Assembly (NCBI GenBank): GCA_023336855.1
Contig: JAMBLK010000311.1
Location: 1-5,570 of the forward strand
DNA length: 5,570 bases
Direction: 5' to 3'
DNA from: Actinomycetes bacterium
Lineage (GTDB): Bacteria; Actinomycetota; Acidimicrobiia; Spongiisociales; UBA5794
Within the stretch, counting starts at the first letter, position 1; every line of letters begins with the position of its first letter. This document shows positions 1 through 4,867 of this stretch, piece after piece. Below the pieces are notes generated by a model. That model searched no databases. It was given only the letters and a program-made list of their open reading frames with translations, and had not been told where the DNA came from. The translations under genes were made by a program, and so were the position numbers.

Positions 1-704
1 AGGAGGACCGACTGGGCTTGCTCCTCGTATGCGAGGGATTGCTCGAACGTCATCGTCGACGACCGGTCGAGGGCAACCTTGATGAACCGCTGGGCCAGCG
101 GCGCTCCGGTTGCCAACGCATCGGCACGTTCGGTGACGGTGTCTTCGAGCACCTCAGCTGCGACAACGCGGGACACGAGGCCGATCGCCAGCGCCTCTTC
201 GGCTCCGACGATCCGACCGGTGAGGGCTATGTCGCGTGCACGGGCAAGACCGACGAGGCGGGGCAGAAGCCAGGTCCCGCCGAAGTCCATCGTCAGGCCT
301 CGTTTCACAAAGATCTCTGAGAACCGTGCGCGGTCCGTGGCGATGACCATGTCACAGCCGAGAGCGAGATTCATGCCGGCTCCGACGGCTACTCCATCGA
401 CGGCGGCGATTGTGGGCTTTGAGATCCGATGCAATGCGATCGCCGCCCGGTTGGGGTGTCGCATGTATTCGGCGTTCGCCGCTGCCGTTCCGAACCCTGA
501 GAAGTCGGCGCTGAGATCGGCCCCGGCCGAAAAGTCACCGTCGGCACCGATCACCACCATCGCACGCTGATCCGAAGTCTCGAAACCCTCGAACGCCTCG
601 GCCAGTTCTCTCCATCCGACCTTCGGAATGGCGTTCTTCGCCCCCGGCGACGACATGGTCACCCATCGAACGGAACCGCGGTCGTCAACAGATACGAAGC
701 TCAT
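1..704 (-). CDS. Enoyl-CoA hydratase/isomerase (crotonase) family protein, 3' end outside window
   Basis: This frame is open from an ATG at 704 to the left edge, giving 234 residues of a family usually about 250-270 long, so only the C-terminal end is missing. Crotonases act on acyl-CoA thioesters in the cytoplasm, for example hydrating or isomerising enoyl-CoA. Visible motifs are FSAGADL (residues 58-64) and GVAVGAGMNLALGCDMVIA (104-122), the two segments that form the CoA pocket and oxyanion hole, followed by GGTWLLPRLVG (142-152). The two glutamates of classical hydratases are not conserved: my alignment to rat mitochondrial hydratase puts Phe132 at Glu144 and Asp158 at Glu164. An Asp140 sits before GG, as in the PaaG-like isomerase branch. 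An exact substrate cannot be assigned. No Shine-Dalgarno sequence precedes the ATG; a heptamer repeat lies there instead. The gene diverges from the small plus-strand gene at 796. The family call is secure; the reaction is not. Confidence 0.9.
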   Translation of the reverse strand, partial: MSFVSVDDRGSVRWVTMSSPGAKNAIPKVGWRELAEAFEGFETSDQRAMVVIGADGDFSAGADLSADFSGFGTAAANAEYMRHPNRAAIALHRISKPTIAAVDGVAVGAGMNLALGCDMVIATDRARFSEIFVKRGLTMDFGGTWLLPRLVGLARARDIALTGRIVGAEEALAIGLVSRVVAAEVLEDTVTERADALATGAPLAQRFIKVALDRSSTMTFEQSLAYEEQAQSVL

Positions 705-713
705 GGGGACAAA

Positions 714-741
714 GTAGCAAGTAGCAAGTAGCAAGTAGCAA
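714..741. repeat. Tandem heptamer array, GTAGCAA x4
   Basis: Four perfect head-to-tail copies of GTAGCAA occupy the gap between the divergent crotonase and Cys/His-protein genes. The array begins 9 bp upstream of the crotonase ATG, covering the place where its ribosome-binding site would be expected. The 11-mer GTAGCAAGTAG recurs in the trmD-rplS gap at 3578-3588. Confidence 0.9.
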
Positions 742-760
742 GACAAGAGCCGTGAACGGG

Positions 761-787
761 ATACGGAATACGGAGTACGGAATACTC
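761..787. repeat. Tandem heptamer array, ATACGGA x3 (one variant) plus partial copy
   Basis: The copies are ATACGGA (761-767), ATACGGA (768-774), GTACGGA (775-781) and a partial ATACTC (782-787). The array ends 8 bp before the ATG of the plus-strand gene at 796, so it lies in that gene's upstream region. It has the same 7-bp period as the neighbouring GTAGCAA array but a different unit. Confidence 0.85.
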
Positions 788-795
788 TTCAGCAA

Positions 796-1032
796 ATGGG
801 ACTCACCTCGCACGATGACAACTCGCGTGGCAGCGACCAATCCGTCAACCCCGTCCAGCCGTATCAGGCGCGCAAGGCGTACGTCTGCCCCGGGTGTGAG
901 TCATGGATCGTGCCGGGGGTCGGGCATCTCGTTGTCGTCCCGAGGGATGCTCCCGATCTGCGGCGACACTGGCATCGGGGCTGCTGGTTCAAGGAGCAAC
1001 GTCGCATACACGGGTCAACCGACGCCCGGTAG
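796..1032 (+). CDS. Small Cys/His-rich, probably zinc-binding actinobacterial protein of unknown function
   Basis: This 78-residue protein has a loose polar N-terminus (1-26) followed by a compact conserved-looking core: KAYVCPGC (27-34), GHLVVVP (43-49), DLRRHWHRGCW (54-64). Cys31, Cys34, Cys63 and one or more of His44, His58 and His60 form a plausible zinc site of treble-clef or HNH-like spacing; that is inference from the pattern. The core resembles short actinobacterial proteins often labelled 'ATP/GTP-binding protein', with a CPGC ... RHWH..CW signature. I see no nucleotide-binding motif that would justify that name. The ATG at 796 is the only canonical start before the core and has no clear Shine-Dalgarno sequence. 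It is the only convincing plus-strand gene here. Its last 18 bp overlap the 3' end of yraN on the other strand. The gene call is fairly firm; function is unknown. Confidence 0.75.
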   Translation: MGLTSHDDNSRGSDQSVNPVQPYQARKAYVCPGCESWIVPGVGHLVVVPRDAPDLRRHWHRGCWFKEQRRIHGSTDAR

Positions 1033-1344
1033 CCAGCGCACGACGGCCCCCTCGGTTCTCAACTCGACGGCGATGAGATCGATGCGCCGTATCGAGAGCC
1101 TGTCGGCGGCGCGGCGGATCCTGGCGTTCTTCTCCTGATCGAAGTTCTCCCACGGTCGGGTCCCCGGTCCGAGACCTGTCTTGACCTCGACTGCAACTGT
1201 GCGGCCGTCGATTCGTGCGATGAGGTCGATCTCGTCGCGACCGACGCGCACGTTCCGATCGACAATGACCACCCCGCGCCGCTCGAGGAATCGCGCAGCA
1301 ACCACTTCCCCTGCAGTTCCAACAGACATCCGGCGCGTGCCCAT
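1015..1344 (-). CDS. yraN: YraN family (UPF0102) nuclease-fold protein
   Basis: The protein shows the UPF0102 layout: GTAGEVVAARFLERRG near the N-terminus, GRDEIDLIAR in the middle, then VAVEVKTG, and a C-terminal ARIRRAADRLSIRRIDLIAVEL segment. Counting from the ATG at 1344 (109 residues), Glu13, Asp40, Glu53 and Lys55 match the PD-(D/E)XK-type active-site pattern of this family. The cellular role is not established; genomic association suggests DNA processing. Length is slightly below the usual 115-120. The reading frame stays open up to 1512, but that extension would overlap the DUF2469 gene and its sequence is not YraN-like, so I rejected it. ATGs at 1344 and 1329 are both possible and neither has a good Shine-Dalgarno sequence. 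It is the last gene of the minus-strand operon seen here; in Mycobacterium the order continues with comM and dprA, which are not present next to it. Confidence 0.9.
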   Translation of the reverse strand: MGTRRMSVGTAGEVVAARFLERRGVVIVDRNVRVGRDEIDLIARIDGRTVAVEVKTGLGPGTRPWENFDQEKNARIRRAADRLSIRRIDLIAVELRTEGAVVRWLPGVG

Positions 1345-1394
1345 CCGCTGATCATGCAGGTTCGCTGGGACAGATTCGAGGTGGGCTCTGAGCC

Positions 1395-1408
1395 GGCAGC
1401 TGGCAGCT
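1395..1408. repeat. Tandem heptamer pair, GGCAGCT x2
   Basis: Two perfect copies of GGCAGCT lie in the 68-bp gap between DUF2469 and yraN, 4 bp from the DUF2469 stop codon. With only two copies this could be chance on its own. The 7-bp period matches the arrays in the other gaps. Confidence 0.6.
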
Positions 1409-1412
1409 CTTC

Positions 1413-1709
1413 CTAGAACTCCGACGGAAGATCGGTCTCTTCGATGTTGACGTCCCGGAACGTCATGACTCGCACTCGCTTCACGAACCGGGCAGGGCGG
1501 AACATATCCCACACCCAGGCATCCTCGAGTTCGAGTTCGAAGTAGACGGAGCCGTCAGCAGAGCGGGTCTTCATCTCGACCTGGTTCGCGAGATAGAAGC
1601 GGCGCTCGGTTTCGACGACGTATCGGAACATCGGGAGGACATCGCGGTATTCGCGATAGATCTGCAGCTCAACATCGGTTTCGAACCGCTCAAGATCCTC
1701 TTCGCCCAC
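1413..1709 (-). CDS. DUF2469 family protein
   Basis: This 98-residue protein matches the actinobacterial DUF2469 family (Rv2901c of M. tuberculosis) nearly end to end. It starts with GEEDLERFETDVELQIYREY, then VVETERRFYLANQVEM (31-46), DGSVYFELELEDAWVWDMFRP (about 52-72) and ARFVKRVRVMTFRDVNIEE (73-91). No catalytic motif or membrane segment is visible and the function is unknown. The start is a GTG at 1709, supported by GGGAGAGG five bases upstream. The neighbours lepB upstream and yraN downstream are the expected ones for this family, except that rnhB is missing between lepB and this gene. The 67-bp gap to lepB suggests cotranscription. Identification is strong. Confidence 0.95.
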   Translation of the reverse strand: MGEEDLERFETDVELQIYREYRDVLPMFRYVVETERRFYLANQVEMKTRSADGSVYFELELEDAWVWDMFRPARFVKRVRVMTFRDVNIEETDLPSEF

Positions 1710-1714
1710 TCGTG

Positions 1715-1722
1715 CCTCTCCC
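1715..1722 (-). promoter_or_regulatory. Ribosome binding site of DUF2469 gene
   Basis: GGGAGAGG on the minus strand lies 5 nt before the GTG at 1709, which fixes that non-ATG codon as the start. Confidence 0.75.
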
Positions 1723-1776
1723 GTCCGTGGTCGGTGCAGCGATGCTACCCGGGACCCGTTGATAACCCGGCGGAGG

Positions 1777-2475
1777 TCACAGCGTCGTCCAGTGATCGAC
1801 AGGCCACATGATCACGAACGCCCGTCCAACGATCGTGTCGGTCGGAACGGCCCCGAAGTACCGACTGTCCTGGCTCGCGTTTCGGTTGTCGCCCATCACG
1901 AACATCTGGCCGGGTGGCACGATGATCGGCCCGAAATCCGGCATCACCGACCCGATCTTCAGATATGGCTCGTCGATCGGCACGCCGTCGATGAGCACCT
2001 TGTTGTCGACGATCTCGACGCGCTCGCCCGGCAGGCCGATCACTCGTTTGATGAACTCGGAGCGTGGAACGGAGAGACCCACCGCTTCCAGGATGTTGCG
2101 CCGTGCCGCTTCGACCATCGTCTCTTGCGGTGCTTCTTCGCCACGGGGATCGTCGAATACGACGACATGGCCCCGCTGCAGATCTCCAATTCGGTAGGCG
2201 AGTTTGTTCACCATCACACGATCGTTGATCTGAAGGGTGTCCTCCATGGATGACGACGGAATCCAGAACGCCTGGAAGAAGAAAGTCTTGATGACGACGG
2301 CGATGACAAGCGCCGCGAGAATGAGGAGCGGCAACTCGAGCCAGAATGGAAGCGCTGCCTTCTTCTTCTCGCTACCGACATCTTCGACCCCGGCTGGTTC
2401 GGGTGCAACGGGTTCGAATTCGGAGGAAGTCACGGACGGCACCCTACCTGTCGGGTCGCCCAAAGGGTCACTCAC
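1777..2475 (-). CDS. lepB: Signal peptidase I (type I leader peptidase, S26 family)
   Basis: This 232-residue membrane protease removes signal peptides from exported proteins at the outer face of the cytoplasmic membrane. Residues 1-40 are a polar, acidic and proline-containing cytoplasmic tail ending in EKKK. Residues about 44-66 form one hydrophobic transmembrane helix. Box B IPSSSMEDTL (72-81) carries the catalytic Ser76; FIKRVIGLPGERV (141-153) carries the general-base Lys143; GDNRNASQDSRYFG (195-208) is the conserved box E. All elements of an active Ser-Lys dyad enzyme are present and length is typical. The start is a GTG at 2475, supported by a perfect AGGAGG 5 nt upstream. It overlaps the 3' end of the glycosylase gene by 8 bp, so the two are probably translationally coupled. 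Location downstream of rplS is the standard actinobacterial context, apart from the intervening glycosylase. Confidence 0.97.
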   Translation of the reverse strand: MSDPLGDPTGRVPSVTSSEFEPVAPEPAGVEDVGSEKKKAALPFWLELPLLILAALVIAVVIKTFFFQAFWIPSSSMEDTLQINDRVMVNKLAYRIGDLQRGHVVVFDDPRGEEAPQETMVEAARRNILEAVGLSVPRSEFIKRVIGLPGERVEIVDNKVLIDGVPIDEPYLKIGSVMPDFGPIIVPPGQMFVMGDNRNASQDSRYFGAVPTDTIVGRAFVIMWPVDHWTTL

Positions 2476-3037
2476 CGGGCCCTCCTAGGTACTCGTACCA
2501 GAGCATCCTGGCGGCTATCGATCTGAGTGGTCGCCACGCTGTTGCCCGCTCATTCGACTCCTCGACGTTGGGAACATCGGGGAGGTCGAAGACTCGCCCC
2601 ATCGAGACCTGGAGCGCTCGGTCGCCCGGCGGCCAGACGTCGGGCCGACGGTGGGCGAACAGGAGATAGCACCCCGCCGTCCACGGGCCGATCCCCCGGA
2701 TGTTGAGAAGTCGATCCATGGCCGCCGCATCGTCCAAAGCACCGATGGCGTCCAGGTCGATCGAACCGTCCAGTAGCCCGGTAGCGATGCCCCGGACGTA
2801 GCCGGTCTTCTGCCGGGAGAATCCGATGATCCGTAGCTCCGCGTCGTCGAGTCCGACGAAGTCCTCTGGCTCGACGGTATCGATCGCTCTCTCGAGTTTC
2901 TGGAAGGCGGCGTCCGCGGAGGCCAAGGACACCTGCTGTTCGAGGACGAGGCGGACCATCGTGGGGAACCCGGGTTCGCGTGGCCACAACGGTGGAATAC
3001 CGTTCCGCTCTGCGAGGATCGCCAGTACCGGATCCAT
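2468..3037 (-). CDS. DNA-3-methyladenine glycosylase, AlkA-like HhH-GPD family
   Basis: The protein belongs to the helix-hairpin-helix-GPD superfamily of base-excision-repair glycosylases, which remove alkylated bases from DNA. Counting from the ATG at 3037 (189 residues): PLWPREPGF (16-24) and LEQQVSLASA (32-41) are typical of AlkA-like proteins; FSRQKTGYVRGIA (73-85) follows; LLNIRGIGPWTAGCYLLF (110-127) is the HhH hairpin; PGDRAL (137-142) carries Asp139, which aligns with catalytic Asp238 of E. coli AlkA; and AWRPLRSIAARMLWYEYL closes the domain. The real start is uncertain. The frame stays open upstream, and the residues before Met37-equivalent (LSEGVAVLAA) resemble the usual family N-terminus, yet no in-frame ATG, GTG or TTG exists between 3037 and the rplS stop. 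It lies between rplS and lepB, an unusual place for this family. It overlaps lepB by 8 bp. Family call strong; base specificity not deducible. Confidence 0.92.
   Translation of the reverse strand: MDPVLAILAERNGIPPLWPREPGFPTMVRLVLEQQVSLASADAAFQKLERAIDTVEPEDFVGLDDAELRIIGFSRQKTGYVRGIATGLLDGSIDLDAIGALDDAAAMDRLLNIRGIGPWTAGCYLLFAHRRPDVWPPGDRALQVSMGRVFDLPDVPNVEESNERATAWRPLRSIAARMLWYEYLGGPGE
2481..2486 (-). promoter_or_regulatory. Ribosome binding site of lepB
   Basis: A consensus AGGAGG on the minus strand lies 5 nt before the GTG at 2475. It sits inside the last codons of the glycosylase gene and decides the lepB start. Confidence 0.85.
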
Positions 3038-3054
3038 CGCTGCCAGAACGGCGA

Positions 3055-3060
3055 CTCCTT
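3055..3060 (-). promoter_or_regulatory. Candidate ribosome binding site for the glycosylase gene
   Basis: AAGGAG on the minus strand is the only good Shine-Dalgarno match near this gene. It lies 17 nt from the ATG at 3037, too far for that start, but 8 nt from an in-frame CTG at 3046. It could indicate a CTG start, or be fortuitous coding sequence if translation begins further upstream. Confidence 0.4.
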
Positions 3061-3147
3061 CTGACAGCGACGCTTCGTCGAGCGGCGCGACAACGACCCG
3101 CCGATTCGACGGGTCGTGTTCGATTGCGGAATCTCGATTGGGACCGA

Positions 3148-3492
3148 TCAGTCTCGCTTCTCCTTGATTCGGGTGGCCTTGCCGACCCGATCACGGAGGT
3201 AGTAGAGCTTGGCCCTGCGCACGTCACCACGGCGGAGCACTTCGATCTCCTGGATGATCGGAGCGTGGACCGGGAAGATACGCTCAACGCCGACACCGAA
3301 GCTGATCTTGCGGACGGTGAACGTCTCGCGAATGCCTCCACCCTTGCGGGCGATAACGACGCCTTCGAATGCCTGGGTGCGTTCCCGCCCACCCTCGATG
3401 ACGCGCACGTCCACGCGCACGGTGTCTCCGGGACCGAAGTCCGGGATGTCATCGCGCAGTTGGGCGCTCTCGATCTGATCGAGCGTATTCAC
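3148..3492 (-). CDS. rplS: 50S ribosomal protein L19
   Basis: The 114-residue sequence is a full-length bL19, a component of the large ribosomal subunit at the interface with the small subunit. Recognisable blocks are IPDFGPGDTVRVDVRV (16-31), ERTQAFEGVVIARKGGGI (37-54), ETFTVRKISFGVGVERIFP (56-74), IIQEIEVLRRGDVRRAKLYYLRDRVGKATRIKEK (79-112). The start is a GTG at 3492 with GGAGG 5 nt upstream. It follows trmD after a 120-bp gap filled largely by repeats and a hairpin, and precedes the glycosylase gene. trmD-rplS adjacency is conserved across bacteria. Identification is certain. Confidence 0.98.
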   Translation of the reverse strand: MNTLDQIESAQLRDDIPDFGPGDTVRVDVRVIEGGRERTQAFEGVVIARKGGGIRETFTVRKISFGVGVERIFPVHAPIIQEIEVLRRGDVRRAKLYYLRDRVGKATRIKEKRD

Positions 3493-3497
3493 GAGGT

Positions 3498-3502
3498 CCT
3501 CC
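3498..3502 (-). promoter_or_regulatory. Ribosome binding site of rplS
   Basis: GGAGG on the minus strand lies 5 nt before the GTG at 3492 and selects that start. Confidence 0.8.
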
Positions 3503-3559
3503 GAAGTCAGGGTGAAGAAGTGACCGGAACAATAGCAAGGGACAGGCGTAAACGGGCTC

Positions 3560-3614
3560 GAGTAGATCAGTAGAGCAGTAGCAAGTAGAGCAGTACTGAT
3601 CTACTGATCTACTC
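3560..3614 (-). repeat. Large inverted repeat (hairpin) between trmD and rplS
   Basis: The arm 3560-3580 pairs with 3594-3614 at 20 of 21 positions (single G/A mismatch at 3575/3599), leaving a 13-nt loop at 3581-3593. The outer 14 bp pair perfectly. In the transcript the stem starts inside the trmD stop codon (3615-3613) and ends before the rplS leader. No T-run follows on the minus strand, so it is not a standard intrinsic terminator. Possible roles are attenuation, an RNA processing site or 3'-end protection of trmD mRNA; none can be decided from sequence. Confidence 0.85.
3562..3611. repeat. Degenerate 7-8 bp tandem repeats making up the hairpin
   Basis: On the plus strand the units are GTAGATCA (3562-3569), GTAGAGCA (3570-3577), GTAGCAA (3578-3584), GTAGAGCA (3585-3592), then GTA and two copies of CTGATCTA (3596-3603, 3604-3611), the latter being the reverse-complement type. 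This is the same unit family as the GTAGCAA array at 714-741. The inverted orientation of the last units is what creates the hairpin. Confidence 0.8.
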
Positions 3615-4275
3615 ACCCAAGCAGATCAGGTCGCCGGTCCTTCGTTCGCAGCACACGCTGTTCCTGTCGCCATCGTTCGATCTTTGCATGGTCTCCGCTG
3701 CGGAGGATTTCTGGGATGGTCCAACCGCGGAATTCGGCGGGTCGGGTGTACTGCGGCTCTTCGAGGAGACCGTCACGAAAACTCTCCGTCTCGACCGACG
3801 TGGGGTTCCCCACCACGCCATCGAGCAATCGTGTCACACCTTCGATAACGGCGAGAGCTGCGACCTCACCGCCGAGCAGTACGTAGTCTCCGATGGAGAT
3901 CTCCTCGTCGATGAAGTGCTCTGCGATCCGTTCATCAACGCCCTCGTACCGCCCGCAAACGACCGTGATCTCGTCGAGCGTGGCCCAGCGATCTAGCGTC
4001 GCTTGATCCAACGGCCTCCCCCCCGGGGTGAAGAGGATCCGGTGTGTGCCCGCCAGGGGGTCGAGCGCCGCGGCGAGCGGTTCGACCATCATCACCATCC
4101 CGGCGCCACCACCGAACGGAGCGTCGTCGATCTGCCGGTGAACTCCTTTGCCCTGCTCTCGCAGGTCGTGGAGCGCCACGTCGAGGGTGCCGTCTTCCCG
4201 AGCCTTGCCGACGAGGCTTGTCTCGAGGGGCGACGCGAAGAACTCGGGGAAGATCGTGATGACGTTGATCCGCAT
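3613..4275 (-). CDS. trmD: tRNA (guanine37-N1)-methyltransferase
   Basis: TrmD uses S-adenosylmethionine to methylate G37 next to the anticodon, preventing +1 frameshifting. The 220-residue protein has the SPOUT trefoil-knot signature: INVITIFPEFF (3-13), APFGGGAGMVM (52-62), LFTPGGRPL (81-89), VVCGRYEGVDERI (105-117), SIGDYVLLGGEVAALAVIEGVTRLLDGVVGN (127-157), DGLLEEPQYTRP (168-179), then SGDHAKIERWR (193-203). Arg149 and Asp168 occupy the places of the catalytic Arg154 and Asp169 of E. coli TrmD. It is about 20-30 residues shorter than many homologues, ending at RRPDLLG. The ATG at 4275 is 10 bp after the TetR stop codon and lacks a good Shine-Dalgarno sequence, suggesting coupling to the upstream gene. 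Its stop codon touches the large hairpin. The usual upstream partners rimM and rpsP are not present; a TetR gene is there instead. Confidence 0.97.
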   Translation of the reverse strand: MRINVITIFPEFFASPLETSLVGKAREDGTLDVALHDLREQGKGVHRQIDDAPFGGGAGMVMMVEPLAAALDPLAGTHRILFTPGGRPLDQATLDRWATLDEITVVCGRYEGVDERIAEHFIDEEISIGDYVLLGGEVAALAVIEGVTRLLDGVVGNPTSVETESFRDGLLEEPQYTRPAEFRGWTIPEILRSGDHAKIERWRQEQRVLRTKDRRPDLLG

Positions 4276-4285
4276 GACGGTGACG

Positions 4286-4867
4286 CTACCTGCGGAGGCC
4301 GTTCACCAGAAACGCAGCGGTCGACTCGGCGATCTCGTGAACGTGCTGTTTGGGGTCCGACAGATTCATCACGACACGGCCACCCGCCATCATGGCGTCC
4401 TGAATGAGTCGCCCGACGAGCGGCCCGGGAAGCTCGGCGAACACTCCCCCGTTCACGCCGGAGCGGTAGATGTCCATGACCTCGTTCGACAATGCCCGAT
4501 GGGAGTCCGCGATCGCGAGTTGAGCGTCGGCGGACAGCCGGGGGACTTCGGTGTGGAGGATCAGCCCCAGATGGTCGATGCCGACGAACTCCACGAACCG
4601 GACCGTCAATTCGCGGAGCCGCAGGTCGGGTGAGATCTTCGGATCGACTTCGGCGAGGAGTTCATCGATGAGAACCGGGAGGTCTCGCTGCACGAGTTGA
4701 ACCAGCAGGTCTTCCTTCGAGGCGAAGTGCTCGTAGAACGTAGTTCGGCCGATGTCGGCCTCAGCGGAGATGTCGGCATGGGAGGTGGCCTCGTATCCGA
4801 GTTCCCGGAACAACTGCGTGGCAGCTTCGAACAGCTGATCTCTCGTTTCGTCGGCCGCGCGCTTCAT
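4286..4867 (-). CDS. TetR/AcrR family transcriptional regulator
   Basis: The 193-residue protein has an N-terminal TetR DNA-binding domain: RDQLFEAATQLFRELGYEATSHADI (9-33) then the helix-turn-helix AEADIGRTTFYEHFASKEDLL (35-55), with the typical TTFYEHF recognition segment. Residues about 60-190 form a helical ligand-binding region without a recognisable subgroup. TetR proteins are usually dimeric repressors released by a small ligand; neither ligand nor target can be read here. The ATG at 4867 overlaps the stop of the upstream cofH/fbiC gene as ATGA and has GGAGG 6 nt upstream inside that gene, so the two are probably translationally coupled. It is 10 bp ahead of trmD. I see no clear palindromic operator in the window next to it; the operon promoter lies off the right edge. 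Family call strong, target unknown. Confidence 0.95.
   Translation of the reverse strand: MKRAADETRDQLFEAATQLFRELGYEATSHADISAEADIGRTTFYEHFASKEDLLVQLVQRDLPVLIDELLAEVDPKISPDLRLRELTVRFVEFVGIDHLGLILHTEVPRLSADAQLAIADSHRALSNEVMDIYRSGVNGGVFAELPGPLVGRLIQDAMMAGGRVVMNLSDPKQHVHEIAESTAAFLVNGLRR

Noticed and set aside
714..787. CRISPR-like or phage attachment interpretation of the repeats
   Set aside because: Units of 7 bp are directly tandem without spacers, and no cas or integrase gene is nearby.
752..1138. 128-residue plus-strand open frame starting in the ATACGGA repeats
   Set aside because: Its N-terminus is translated repeat and the rest is a different frame of the Cys/His gene and the antisense of yraN.
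1345..1512. N-terminal extension of yraN to 165 residues
   Set aside because: It would overlap the DUF2469 gene by about 100 bp and its sequence is arginine-rich and unlike YraN; the family motif begins just after 1344.
1749..1770. Possible terminator hairpin between lepB and DUF2469 (CCGGG/CCCGG arms)
   Set aside because: Only a 5-bp stem with a 12-nt loop and no T-run; not distinguishable from chance in GC-rich sequence.
2550..3452. 300-residue minus-strand open frame across rplS and the glycosylase
   Set aside because: Low-complexity Arg/Ser/Pro composition in an alternate frame of two well-recognised genes; a shadow frame of GC-rich DNA.
2980..3573. 197-residue plus-strand open frame opposite rplS
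   Set aside because: It lies antisense to rplS and the glycosylase gene, with no recognisable domain; a typical antisense shadow.
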